Below, in pieces: positions 18,954 to 27,818 of a stretch of 64,000 nt of DNA (position 1 is its first letter; every line of letters begins with the position of its first letter). This stretch comes from Stieleria sp. JC731 (lineage in GTDB: Bacteria > Planctomycetota > Planctomycetia > Pirellulales > Pirellulaceae), in assembly GCF_020966635.1 (NCBI RefSeq), contig NZ_JAJKFQ010000011.1:124001-188000 (forward strand), written 5' to 3'. The notes under the pieces are model-generated. The model saw nothing but the letters and a program-made list of their open reading frames with translations. It was not told the DNA's origin and made no database searches. Position numbers and translations under genes: made by a program.

Positions 18954-19652
18954 TTGAACCCTTCATTTGAATTTCAGCAGTCAAATCCTTTTGCGACGCG
19001 ATTTGTCTCGCCGTCGAACGTGCGTTACCGATTTACGCACGGCGTCAGCGGAGCCAATCCGCAGACGATCGATATGTACCTGGAAGGGTTGCTGACTACT
19101 CTTCGCCAGACTCGGCGCGGGATTATCCTGGGGCCACATGGGACAGGTAAGTCGACACTGCTGCACACGTTTTTGCCAAAGCTACAGCGAAGCTTTCCGC
19201 GAGTCGCGTTTGAGCAAATCAACAACGATCCTTCATTGGGAATGATCGGCCGACTAAAAGAACGGCTCCGGGCCAGCAAGCGGATTCGCAAAGAGTTGCG
19301 TAGTCTGCCGCGTGAAGGGTTGCTGATCGTCGATGGGCTCGAGCAGCTCTTTCGCCTTTCAAGAATGCGCATCTTGAAAACGGCTGCCACGAAGAAGATT
19401 ACTCTGCTGGCAACCTCGCACCAGCGAATGGCAGGTTGGAATGTGATTCATGAAACCAAGCCCACGCAAAAGTTGATTCAGTCACTCGCCGGTGATCTGC
19501 TTCAGGAGACTTCGTTCGAAATTCGGAAGATGGTTGACAGTCGTTTGAAGGACTGTAGGGTGACGCCGAAAACCAACGTTCGCGATTTGTGGTTCGAGAT
19601 GTACGACTTGGTCGAGGATGCTCAATCCGCCGGTCCAAAGTATTCCGTCTGA
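18954..19652 (+). CDS. AAA/P-loop ATPase of unknown role (ExeA/TniB-like)
   Basis: A 232-residue ATPase with Walker A GPHGTGKST (about residues 61-69) and Walker B LLIVDGLEQL (about 122-131), a layout seen in small AAA proteins such as ExeA or TniB. No DNA-binding or membrane domain is attached. The open frame begins with TTG at 18954; no closer ATG gives a complete domain, so the rare start is accepted with some doubt. It is followed 30 bp later by an unknown 204-residue gene in the same direction, and the two probably form an operon. No transposase or secretion genes are near, so transposition or secretion is not supported. Confidence 0.65.
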   Translation: MNPSFEFQQSNPFATRFVSPSNVRYRFTHGVSGANPQTIDMYLEGLLTTLRQTRRGIILGPHGTGKSTLLHTFLPKLQRSFPRVAFEQINNDPSLGMIGRLKERLRASKRIRKELRSLPREGLLIVDGLEQLFRLSRMRILKTAATKKITLLATSHQRMAGWNVIHETKPTQKLIQSLAGDLLQETSFEIRKMVDSRLKDCRVTPKTNVRDLWFEMYDLVEDAQSAGPKYSV

Positions 19653-19682
19653 ATTTCCGGCAAGCCAAACGGCCTTCAATCA

Positions 19683-20297
19683 ATGCGTCTCCCTGTCATT
19701 CTTGTGCAAAATCCACCTGCCGCTGGCAGTGCTGTCGCCGAAGCGCTGGTCGCGAGTCTCATTGGTTATCCCGGTCTGGATCTAACGCTGGTCGATCGTT
19801 TCGATTCGCTCGGTCCTGAATCGACCGACCGCATGACGCTGGCTGGGATTACGGTCCCCGCCGCGGTGCTGGATTGGCGCTTGCCAGAGGAATTGATTGA
19901 GACCCTTCGATCAATCGATTTTGATGGCTATCGGTGTGCTCATCGTTTGGACCCGGAAGCAAACGATCAGTCGATAACGCATCGGCGAAGGCTGTTTCTT
20001 TTTGATCTGCAACAACACCGTGATGCCGAAGTGATCGTGAATGAACTAGACCGATTGCGGCAATCACTGAGCGTCAAAACGGTATCACTGGGGGGGATTG
20101 GTGGGCCTGGTCGTCGAACTGAAACTTCCTCAGAGGTGTCGTCTGCCGTCGCGACTGAGTCGACTTCTGTTGGGGCTGTCGAGCGTCGTCCGGATTCGGA
20201 GAGCTCGACTGCACACCCGCGTATCAATCTGGGCAGCGATCCCAGTGACGACACTCTTGATGAACTGCTCGATCAACTCGACGATCTGGATGTCTAG
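19683..20297 (+). CDS. uncharacterised protein paired with AAA ATPase
   Basis: A 204-residue protein with no match I recognise. The first 130 residues look globular alpha/beta (LPVILVQNPPAAG..., LDLTLVDRFDSLGP, FDGYRCAHRLDPEAND, LFLFDLQQHRDAEVIVNELDRLRQSL). Residues 140-190 are a Ser/Thr/Glu-rich linker, and the end is acidic (DDTLDELLDQLDDLDV), possibly a docking tail. It lies 30 bp after the ATPase gene, which suggests joint function. It is convergent with osmC at a 13-bp distance. Confidence 0.55.
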   Translation: MRLPVILVQNPPAAGSAVAEALVASLIGYPGLDLTLVDRFDSLGPESTDRMTLAGITVPAAVLDWRLPEELIETLRSIDFDGYRCAHRLDPEANDQSITHRRRLFLFDLQQHRDAEVIVNELDRLRQSLSVKTVSLGGIGGPGRRTETSSEVSSAVATESTSVGAVERRPDSESSTAHPRINLGSDPSDDTLDELLDQLDDLDV

Positions 20298-20310
20298 CGA
20301 AGAAGCTTGA

Positions 20311-20727
20311 CTAGACGTAGTGAAAGTCGATCGGGGCGTCGATATCTGGATGGATGCTTTGATGAACCGGGCAGTGACGCGCTGCCGTCTCCAATCGAGT
20401 TCGCATCGCTTGATCATCGATCACGTTGGCCGGAATTGTGACGACGCAGCGCAGTGCCCCGATCCGCCGAACCGGCTTCTGGATCATTTCTTTAGTGACC
20501 TGGACGTTGACTCCAGCTAAGTCCAGTTCGTGACGTTCACCAACGAGCGCAAGGATGGTCAAAATGCAGGTCCCAAGTGCGGTCGCGACCAAATCGGTCG
20601 GCGAGAAGGACTCACCTTTGCCTCCATTGTCGACGGGAGCGTCCGTCACGAGCTGTTTTCCACTAGGACCATGAGTGGCTTCGCATCCGAGTGTGCCGGT
20701 ATAGACCGCTTTGATTTCCACTGCCAT
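20311..20727 (-). CDS. OsmC-family peroxiredoxin-like protein
   Basis: A 138-residue cytoplasmic protein of the OsmC/Ohr superfamily, thiol peroxidases that reduce organic hydroperoxides. The two redox cysteines are visible at Cys54 (ATALGTCIL) and Cys119 (RHCPVH), and the segment SFSPTDLVATALG is typical. The combination of DLVATALGTC and CPVHQSI resembles YhfA-type OsmC proteins more than Ohr. It is alone on the minus strand. Confidence 0.9.
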   Translation of the reverse strand: MAVEIKAVYTGTLGCEATHGPSGKQLVTDAPVDNGGKGESFSPTDLVATALGTCILTILALVGERHELDLAGVNVQVTKEMIQKPVRRIGALRCVVTIPANVIDDQAMRTRLETAARHCPVHQSIHPDIDAPIDFHYV

Positions 20728-21149
20728 GACGAGGACTCTCCTTGCTGAGGTACGGTGACGGACATCGTTTTTCTAGCGATCTGGCAATGATCGCATTGAC
20801 GGGGCCAGGCCGAAAGGTGCTGCCATTGAGCTGTCCGAAGACCCCTGCGTTCAAAAGCAGAAAAACTGGACCCAATCGGAACGGAAACTGCTAGTTACGA
20901 CAAAAACATTATTTTTCTGGTGGATTTTCCGAACATCTGATTAGCGTTAAGTGACGATTACGGTTGTTGTTGGCGCATTAAGTGTTTTTCGATAACTGGA
21001 ACTTGGATTGTCGATTCATCTCGACGCTTGCGATTGCTCCTGTTATCACTCCGCCCCAACTTAGTCCCGTTTATCCAGAAACATCCTTCGGCCCGATTCG
21101 CTGAGCTAAAGCGTCAGGAACTGAATCTCGCCGACCTGGAGAAAGGCCG
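20728..21149. other. intergenic between divergent osmC and BON-domain genes
   Basis: About 420 bp without a supported gene. It should contain the promoters of both flanking genes. A Shine-Dalgarno-like AGAAAGG lies just before ATG 21150. No repeat or RNA fold was recognised. Confidence 0.4.
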
Positions 21150-21389
21150 ATGGCTACTACAATCACACGCGATGGGCGTACTGCCCAAATGATCTGTCGA
21201 ATTGATTCGGTGTTGTCCAACCACCGTGATCTTGCACAGTATCGGATGGGGTTAGACATTACCCTGGAAGGTTCCCGGATCGTCGTCCGAGGACACTTAC
21301 CATCGGTTGCATTAAAGCAAGCGTTGCTACCAGCGATTCGGCAAGCCGGCGTTTTAGGCCAGGTTTGCAATTGCGTCGAAGTCAGCTGA
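21150..21389 (+). CDS. small BON-domain-like protein
   Basis: A 79-residue protein. The segment IDSVLSNHRDLAQYRMGLDITLEGSRIVVRGHLPSVALKQALLPAI follows the BON pattern (helix, strand, a conserved Gly in the V-x-G-x turn, then helix). BON domains usually bind phospholipid or act in periplasmic assemblies, but no signal peptide is present here, so it is either cytoplasmic or exported by an unseen route. AGAAAGG 6 nt upstream supports the ATG. It lies immediately left of the repeat island. Confidence 0.65.
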   Translation: MATTITRDGRTAQMICRIDSVLSNHRDLAQYRMGLDITLEGSRIVVRGHLPSVALKQALLPAIRQAGVLGQVCNCVEVS

Positions 21390-21445
21390 CTCGCGAGCCG
21401 CGTCGCTGCTCCTGGTCGCAAGAGGGCTTGGGCCGGTGAGGTTCT

Positions 21446-21760
21446 GTGGGGCGTCGAGTACGAGTCCGGCGGCGTCTTTTCCGAATCGTACTCGTACTCA
21501 GGCTTCAGCCGGTGCTCGTTTCATCGTACTCGAATTGCCGCTGTCTGCTCGGTTCTTCCGGCGTGGTTTTATGGGGGCGTCGAGTACGAGTAGGAGTCCC
21601 GCTTCGCTGAGTACGAGTAGGACGGTGTTTTTTTAAAATCGTACTCGTACTCAGGCTTCAGCCGGTACTCGTTTCTTCGTACTCGAGATTTCCGCTGTCT
21701 GCTCGGTTTTCTTCGGCGTGGATTTTTAATGAGCGTCGGAGTATGAGTAGGACGGGATTT
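21446..21760. repeat. GAGTACGAGTA repeat island, block A
   Basis: About two units of a ~153-bp direct repeat. A unit runs GGCGTCGAGTACGAGTAGG, then CGCTTCGCTGAGTACGAG, GGACGGCGTCTTTTCC, TCGTACTCGTACTCAGGCTT, CCGGTACTCGTTTCTTCG and CTCGGTTCTTCCGGCGTGG. The GAGTACGAGTA and TACTCGTACTC portions are complementary, so each unit can fold on itself. The first unit lacks an internal segment of about 27 bp. Apparent reading frames through it are Tyr/Glu/Ser-rich and are not considered genes. Confidence 0.9.
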
Positions 21761-21877
21761 AGGTCTGGGGCCACCACCGGGGCGCACTCAACGACTAAAA
21801 TCGACTACAGTACAACAGTCAATTCAATTTTCTTTGCTTGGCAGCCGTCGCAATCTTCTTTCAATTCGGACGAAGCG

Positions 21878-22282
21878 ATGATGAAGCAGCCGATCTTTGA
21901 TCATGACCGTCTGGATGTCTATCGCCTCGCGATCGACTACGTTGCATCATCATTTTCAATTGCGAAAGAATTGAATGGCTGCCATCGACATGCTCGTGAC
22001 CAATGGCTTCGTGCGGCGCAATCGATTCCGCTGAATATTGCCGAAGGGAATGGGAAGCGGAGCCTCAAGGATCGGAGTCGGTTTCTTGATATCGCACGAG
22101 GTTCCGCATTAGAGTGCGTTGCGATTCAAGATGTTCTGGCTGTCACGGAAGGAATGTCGGCTGAAGATCATCTTCATTTGAAACGAATGCTTCATCGTCT
22201 CGTTTCGATGATCACAAGATTGATTGCAAGGTCGGAGACCGTTTCGGAAAGCTCGGCGGAATATGAAGTTGTGACTGCTTAG
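21878..22282 (+). CDS. four-helix-bundle protein (S23 rRNA-intervening-sequence/Avd-like family)
   Basis: A 134-residue protein from ATG 21878, with a second ATG at 21881. The family pattern is clear: HDRLDVYRLAIDYVASSF (first helix), HARDQWLRAAQSIPLNIAEG with the conserved S-I-P-x-N-I-A-E-G turn, RSRFLDIARGSALE (third helix) and a final MLHRLVSMITRLI helix. Members are encoded in 23S rRNA intervening sequences and as Avd of diversity-generating retroelements; most have no known function. The gene sits between repeat blocks A and B, with no reverse transcriptase in sight. Earlier in-frame codons from 21743 reach back into the repeat and are rejected. Confidence 0.88.
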   Translation: MMKQPIFDHDRLDVYRLAIDYVASSFSIAKELNGCHRHARDQWLRAAQSIPLNIAEGNGKRSLKDRSRFLDIARGSALECVAIQDVLAVTEGMSAEDHLHLKRMLHRLVSMITRLIARSETVSESSAEYEVVTA

Positions 22283-22301
22283 AATCGAGCAAAATTGGCC
22301 T

Positions 22302-22568
22302 GGATTCCCAGGGCGTCTTTTCCAAATCGTACTCAGGCTTCGGCCGGTACTCGTTTCTTCGTACTCGAGATTTCCGCCGTTGGCTCGGTTCTTACCGGCG
22401 TGGTTCTATGGGGCGTCGAGTACGAGTAGGAGTACCGCTTCGCCGAGTACGAGTCGGACGGCGTCTTTTCCGAATCGTACTCGTACTCAGGCTTTTGCCG
22501 GTACTCGTTTCTTCGTACTCGAATTTCCGTAGTTGGCTCGGTTCTTTCGCATGGTTTTGGTGAGCGTC
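22302..22568. repeat. GAGTACGAGTA repeat island, block B
   Basis: About 1.7 units of the same ~153-bp repeat as block A, in the same orientation. It begins inside a unit (GGCGTCTTTTCC...) directly after the four-helix-bundle gene and ends with GGTTCTTTCGCATGGTTTTGG. Sequence identity to block A is high by eye, with scattered point differences. Confidence 0.9.
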
Positions 22569-22928
22569 CATGAGCAAATTGCAAATGGAACCAAACCGAC
22601 CCCGTTCTCAGCGTCAACGATCGAGAAGACTGACAATCGGTCATTCACTTCTTTTTCTCGCCGAGTTTAGATCGATCGCCGCAGAGCTTTGATCGTGCAT
22701 ATGGAATTTATTGTTGCTCTGGGGTTCATCTTTCGAGACCCAGGTTGGAAAACTTTGGATGTCGATCGTTGCAGAAATGGTTGCGTTTTGGACCTGCGGT
22801 GACGTGCATTTCTATATGTATGGAACGGGTGGTTCGCATTGGTTTACTATTTATTATACTGACGTTTTTTCTAGGGCGACTACGTCGCGTTCGTCGATCA
22901 CCATTGTAAGGATCACAACTGGGGCTCC
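22569..22928. other. intergenic, no supported gene
   Basis: 360 bp between block B and the zinc-ribbon gene. A 73-codon frame at 22711-22932 overlaps the next start as ATGA but shows no recognisable protein features. This stretch should hold the promoter of the zinc-ribbon gene. Confidence 0.4.
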
Positions 22929-23603
22929 ATGAATTCTTTGTCCATTGATTGTGCTTGTGGCAAACGTCTGTCGGTGAGGAAAGATTTAGCTGGGAAGCGA
23001 GTGCGTTGCCCGAACTGCAGTTCTGTTGTCACGGTACATGCCAACGCACCGACACAATCCAAAGCAACGGCGCAGGCAACCGTTATCACTTGTCGATGCG
23101 GACAGCGGATGAGCGTTCCAGATAACCTGCAAGGCCAACAGGTTCGCTGCCCGAAATGTTCCCAGGTGGTGACGCGACGCACCAATGTTCCGTCTCCGGA
23201 AGTCGCCGATCCATTTGCTAACTTGGAAACGTCCATTGGTACGCCATCACCATTTATGGCACCGGCTTCGACGCCTACTGCAAAGAAAACTAGTCCTTCA
23301 CGAACTTCATCGTATTACCGAAGCTATGCCGAAGTTCCTTGGTTACGGAAGTCCGGCACCCATACGGTCTTCTTCGTTCTGCATTTGCTTTCGTTTGGCA
23401 TCTTGCCATTTTTGCTGATCACGTGTGTTGTTCTGGTGACCGGTCCCGTTTTCTACAATCAGCAAGAAGCCAACGGGACTCTCAAGACATGGAGCTCAGC
23501 GAACACGATCGTTGCATTCTTGTTATTAATACCGTCATTGCTTGTGATAGGGCTCTTCGGAGTCGCTTTTGTCGGTGGCGTCATGAGAGCTTTTGCAAGT
23601 TAA
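22929..23603 (+). CDS. double zinc-ribbon membrane protein
   Basis: A 224-residue protein. Two tandem zinc ribbons open it: CACGKRLSVRKDLAGKRVRCPNC (about 9-31) and CRCGQRMSVPDNLQGQQVRCPKC (about 56-78). Each has a CxCG...CPxC cysteine set, and the two are clearly duplicated. A Thr/Ser/Pro linker follows, then two membrane helices at about 150-175 (FFVLHLLSFGILPFLLITCVVLV) and 195-220 (IVAFLLLIPSLLVIGLFGVAFVGGV). This architecture (zinc ribbon outside the helices) is common in planctomycete proteins of unknown role. The gene lies between repeat blocks B and C. Confidence 0.75.
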   Translation: MNSLSIDCACGKRLSVRKDLAGKRVRCPNCSSVVTVHANAPTQSKATAQATVITCRCGQRMSVPDNLQGQQVRCPKCSQVVTRRTNVPSPEVADPFANLETSIGTPSPFMAPASTPTAKKTSPSRTSSYYRSYAEVPWLRKSGTHTVFFVLHLLSFGILPFLLITCVVLVTGPVFYNQQEANGTLKTWSSANTIVAFLLLIPSLLVIGLFGVAFVGGVMRAFAS

Positions 23604-23770
23604 ATGCAAAGCCGTCGATTGTCGTTTCCATGAGCTGACGTTTATGCTGCGGCACGGGATTCGATCGGATCCACTTCATCTTAATGAAACGGCAGTGGCT
23701 TCGACGTCATTCGTGCATTCATTCACTCAGGGTGCCTCATTATCGATCTTTTGCCGGCAAGGTTTTTTGG

Positions 23771-24215
23771 TTGTCGAGTATGGGGCGGAGTCCCGCTTCG
23801 CTGAGTATGAGTAGTACGGTGTTTTTTTCCAATTCGTACTCGTACTCAGGCTTCGGCCGATACTCGTTTCGTCGTACTCGAATTTCCGCAGTGGCTCGGT
23901 TTTCTTCGGCGCGGTTTTATGGGAGTGTCGAGTACGAGTAGGAGAACCGCTTCGCTGAGTACGAGTAGGACGGCGTCTTTTCCGGATCGTACTCGTACTC
24001 AGGCTTCAGCCGGTACTCGTTTCTTCGTACTCGAATTTCCGCAGTGGCTCGGTTTTCTTCGACGCGGTTTTATGGGGCGTCGAGTACGAGTAGGAGTCCC
24101 GCTTTGCTGAGTACGAGTCGGGCGGCGTCTTTTCCAAATCGTACTCGTACTCAGGCTTTTGCCGGTACTCGTTTCTTCGTACTCGAATCGCCGCAGTTGG
24201 CTCGGTACATCGGGT
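23771..24215. repeat. GAGTACGAGTA repeat island, block C
   Basis: Nearly three units of the ~153-bp repeat; equivalent positions recur at 23771, 23925 and 24077 (periods 154 and 152 bp). Orientation is the same as in blocks A and B. The block ends 22 bp before the stop codon of the AsmA-like gene on the other strand. Confidence 0.92.
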
Positions 24216-24237
24216 TTGAAAACACTTCGGCGGCGAG

Positions 24238-27200
24238 CTATTGCAGCATCCTGCCGACTCCGGCGGTGCGGTCTTTTCGTTTGGGTTCTCGTGGAGGATT
24301 CATTCCTTCGAAAAGCTTCTCGAAGCGAAGGCCGACGTTCTCCAACGCTTTTCGTTGAATACTGGGATCATTGACCGGGCCACTGACTTCGACAGTCCAC
24401 AGTGTGTATCGATCAGCTGCAAGCGGCCGAAGGATTCTGGTAAACGTGTTACGCGGCGAGACCCGGGTATTGAACGTCAGATCAATATTCTTTCGGCGGT
24501 CCATCGTACCGCTGCCGTGAAGAGCGATCAGGCTTCCCCAGATCTTCAAGTTATTGAACTCGACTTGATCTTCGATCAGTGTGTAGTCGATTTCAGCATT
24601 CGTGAACGCAGACTCTTCGTTCGGGGTGATCGATAGGACGTTCAGTAGCTGTACCAGAACCGGCAGCTGATAAAGATTGGCACCTTCAATTGTGGCTTTA
24701 CCTCGGCCACGAAGAAGGTCACGAGTTCCCAGGAGACCTTCCAAGTTCATGTTCGCGTTCAATGTGCCGGTCAGTTCTTGCTCTCCCTGACCAATGTCGG
24801 AAAGGACAACGGGAACCGAAGCACCGTCCAATGCAAGCCGGACATTGAAACTAGCGTCCGAGAGCGTCATGTTGCCATCAAGCTGAAGCACACCGTCAAA
24901 CAACTGTCCTTCGATCGGCCTCGCATCGAGTTCGCCATTTTGCCGAACCCCAAGTCGCAATCGTTCATCGCGAATTTGAAACGGACCTCGGATTTGCGTG
25001 ATCTGCAAATCGTTGACATGCATCGAATCGATTTGCACTTCGCCCTGTGCCGAGATCCCGGTGGAGTCTTTGCGGCCACGTATATCGAGTTCACCTCGTA
25101 ATGAGTGAACCGGTCCGACGTCACCGATGCGGTTGCCTTCGAGTTGTAGCTTCAAGTCCCATCCGAAGATCGGTTCGGGATGAGTCGCGTCGGACAACAG
25201 GGTTTCCGTCAGACCGCTAAGTCCGACAGGGCCACGCAAATTCAGCTCTCGAACGGCAGCTCGCATTTGTTCGGGCAAGGCCGCTGCAAACTCGGCATCC
25301 GGGACAAGTCGGCTTCCGTTGTGAACATCGATCGCGAGTAACCATCGGCCGTCGGCGATCCGCTTGCAGCTTCCGTCGGCCGAAACGTTCGAACCGCCAT
25401 GTTCGGCTTGGACCGATTCGATGTAGACGCTGTCCTTTTCATAGCGAACGGATCCTTGAGTAATATCCAGTCGATAAGGCAGCGACTTCGGTTGTAGCCG
25501 CAGCGTTTCCGAGCCGATTTGGTGTTGGTCGTACTGCCTAGCGATCACACTTAAATCGAGTGGAGTCGTGTAGCCATCGCGTTTGACAGCGATCTTCAGA
25601 TGATCAAGAACACCACTGGGGGCCAAGTTATCCCAGGTCTCTTGAGAGGGTTTGGGCAATGCTCGTCGAAGCGCTTCATCCAACGCGACGTTCATGGCAT
25701 CAAAGTTAAGTACCATGATGTCGGTCTGCGGGACGATTCGATCTTCAGCAAGCGAATCCGGCGGGGGCGGAAGCACATAGTTCCCGTTGCACTGAATGAC
25801 GCCACCGTTGGAATTGGCTGCGTTGAATTCGCGAAGGGTCACTAGGTCGTCGTTGATCTGAACTTTGCCAGTCAGATTGTGCAGCGGATAAGGAAACAGG
25901 TCAAAACGAAGCGTCCCATCACTGATCGCCAATTCAACATCCCGATGTTTGCTTCCATCTGCATCGGTTCGCAGCGTTCCACGGACGAGATGCACGCCGC
26001 CGAGTGGATTGAGAGAGCGAATGAACTGTTCTAACTTTGTCGTCGATTCACCACGTGGGGTGAGCGCATTGAGCAGGTCATTGTTAATCGCAATCGGGCC
26101 ATCCATCGCGACCGAAAAGACCTTGGGAGAATCCGGCAAAGGTTTGGTTGGAACATCAAACAAACACTGCATCAAACGGCCGCCAACCCGCCCGCTCATC
26201 AAGGAGCTTTTAAGCCGTCCGTCGCTGACCGTCACGGCACCACTAAGTTGCTGCACCGGGTAAGGAAACTTGTCAAAGTTCACGTCGACGCCTTTGCAGC
26301 GAATTTCTGCATCGGTTTCGACTTTGCCGTTCACCAAGTCAAACCTGGCTCGCGGAATGTCAACAATTCCGCTCGGTTCAAGTTTCTTCCAGCCTTCTTT
26401 CAGTTTTTCAGGGATGACCGCAGCGAATCTTTGGTCGAGCACGAGGTCATAGACCGAAAGGTCCAGTCCACCTTCCAACATCACCAGGGACTGATCGCTG
26501 TTGCTAGTCGGTGAAATCGCTGCGGGAACGGACGGTGAAGTCTTTGGTGAAAGGCTTTGTTGAACAATCAGGCCAGGAATCTTGATTGGCGTTTTGGTCT
26601 TCACATTTCCGCTGAAAACCATGCGGGCTTCGCCCCAATATCCTTGGCAGGCTTCGAGCCTGACTTCGGGAATGCCGCTTGAATCAATCGATGCGGTCAC
26701 CATGCCTCGGATGCCTTGGACCGGCATGACAGACGATGGATGCTGGAATGAGCCTTCGTGGATTTTGCTTTGCGAAGTCAACTGCGCGAGCTGTCCAGCT
26801 CGCAGCGTTGCTGAGATTTTTGTATCGGAAAGTAGGTGAAGGCCGCGGAGATGATCCAGTTGCTTAAGACGTTCGCGGTAGGGAGCGGGAACTTGGTCGA
26901 TCAAGTTTCCGTCGACGCGAGCGCCATCAATATCACAGGTCAGTGTTCCGCTACTACCGACCAGTGACATTTGAAGCAAAAAGCTATCTGCCAACGTGGA
27001 AGATCCGACGGCTTGAAACGCGGTCGAGCAGGCTGCTCTGTCGGACGTCGGTTCAGCAGCGTTGGCTTGTACGGCATGCTTCAACATGACCGCTTTGGAG
27101 ATTTCAAGTTGCAGTGGCCTAGCGCCTTCTTGCTGCGACTCAAATGTCACCTGAGCATTGCGAAGTTCCATTCGTGGACAGATCCCATCACCAAATTTTG

Positions 27201-27702
27201 GTGCCGGCAACAATCGCTCAAGCGAGATCTTTCCCGATGGATCAACCCAAGCGTGTCCACGAAGTCCGCTGACCAGAACACGTTTGGTGACGATCGGATT
27301 TTGCTTGTCCATCAATTTGGCAAAGTCCGCTTTCGCGAACACGACAATACGATCGATCCGCAGCAACTCGCGCGAGGGGCCATTGGAAAGGCCAAGTTTC
27401 TCGATCGCCCTTTCGATCGCCGGTGCCGCCGATGGTCGATCCGGCGGAACGCCAAATCGGACGTCTTCCAGGATCAAACCGATATTGGGCTCAACACGGC
27501 CATGCCCGATCGTGACGTCCAGGTCTGGATACTGTTCACTGAGCAATTGTTGAACGTGTCGGCGGACTTGGTTGCCGACCGTTTGTGGACCGATGAAGCG
27601 CACGACGAAGACGATCGCGGCGATCAGCAAGACACCCACCATCCATCGAGAGATCTTTCCCGGTGGCGCAGGCTTCTTCGTTTCGGCTTCCTTGCCGTTC
27701 AC
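24238..27702 (-). CDS. giant AsmA-like envelope protein
   Basis: A 1154-residue protein (GTG start) with a single N-terminal membrane anchor at about 20-40 (MVGVLLIAAIVFVVRFIG) and a very long, beta-rich periplasmic part. The C-terminal block LTGTLNANMNLEGLLGTRDLLRGRGKATIEGANLYQLPVLVQLLNVL, together with the following DRRKNIDLTFNTRVSP segment, is the typical AsmA-like C-terminal region of the AsmA/TamB/YhdP superfamily. Such proteins form hydrophobic grooves that help carry phospholipid to the outer membrane. The N-terminal 20 residues are Lys/Pro rich and cytoplasmic. It is last in a minus-strand envelope cluster, 116 bp after the polytopic membrane protein. Confidence 0.8.
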   Translation of the reverse strand: MNGKEAETKKPAPPGKISRWMVGVLLIAAIVFVVRFIGPQTVGNQVRRHVQQLLSEQYPDLDVTIGHGRVEPNIGLILEDVRFGVPPDRPSAAPAIERAIEKLGLSNGPSRELLRIDRIVVFAKADFAKLMDKQNPIVTKRVLVSGLRGHAWVDPSGKISLERLLPAPKFGDGICPRMELRNAQVTFESQQEGARPLQLEISKAVMLKHAVQANAAEPTSDRAACSTAFQAVGSSTLADSFLLQMSLVGSSGTLTCDIDGARVDGNLIDQVPAPYRERLKQLDHLRGLHLLSDTKISATLRAGQLAQLTSQSKIHEGSFQHPSSVMPVQGIRGMVTASIDSSGIPEVRLEACQGYWGEARMVFSGNVKTKTPIKIPGLIVQQSLSPKTSPSVPAAISPTSNSDQSLVMLEGGLDLSVYDLVLDQRFAAVIPEKLKEGWKKLEPSGIVDIPRARFDLVNGKVETDAEIRCKGVDVNFDKFPYPVQQLSGAVTVSDGRLKSSLMSGRVGGRLMQCLFDVPTKPLPDSPKVFSVAMDGPIAINNDLLNALTPRGESTTKLEQFIRSLNPLGGVHLVRGTLRTDADGSKHRDVELAISDGTLRFDLFPYPLHNLTGKVQINDDLVTLREFNAANSNGGVIQCNGNYVLPPPPDSLAEDRIVPQTDIMVLNFDAMNVALDEALRRALPKPSQETWDNLAPSGVLDHLKIAVKRDGYTTPLDLSVIARQYDQHQIGSETLRLQPKSLPYRLDITQGSVRYEKDSVYIESVQAEHGGSNVSADGSCKRIADGRWLLAIDVHNGSRLVPDAEFAAALPEQMRAAVRELNLRGPVGLSGLTETLLSDATHPEPIFGWDLKLQLEGNRIGDVGPVHSLRGELDIRGRKDSTGISAQGEVQIDSMHVNDLQITQIRGPFQIRDERLRLGVRQNGELDARPIEGQLFDGVLQLDGNMTLSDASFNVRLALDGASVPVVLSDIGQGEQELTGTLNANMNLEGLLGTRDLLRGRGKATIEGANLYQLPVLVQLLNVLSITPNEESAFTNAEIDYTLIEDQVEFNNLKIWGSLIALHGSGTMDRRKNIDLTFNTRVSPRNTFTRILRPLAADRYTLWTVEVSGPVNDPSIQRKALENVGLRFEKLFEGMNPPREPKRKDRTAGVGRMLQ

Positions 27703-27818
27703 GTGATGACGTCGATACCAGCTGAATGACGAGAGATGTGGTGAGCCGAATGACCGTCGTCATCCGGTTGCCGGTGACACGATTTTTCGCGCACCATCAA
27801 ACACGGATACTAGTTTTC

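Noticed and set aside
21569..21787. Tyr/Glu/Ser-rich reading frames in the repeat blocks
   Set aside because: They arise from the GAGTACGAGTA sequence in frame and differ from block to block; no start signals or conservation.
22711..22932. 73-codon frame before the zinc-ribbon gene
   Set aside because: It overlaps the next start as ATGA, but composition and sequence resemble no known protein and the upstream end runs into repeat sequence.
21446..24215. Integron-like attC sites
   Set aside because: Direct repeats flank single genes, but no GTTRRRY-type core sites, no integrase and far longer units than attC were seen.
21446..24215. Diversity-generating retroelement
   Set aside because: The four-helix-bundle protein resembles Avd, but there is no reverse transcriptase and no template/variable repeat pair next to a C-type lectin gene.
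21446..24215. CRISPR array
   Set aside because: Units of ~153 bp with no unique spacers of regular length; no cas genes.
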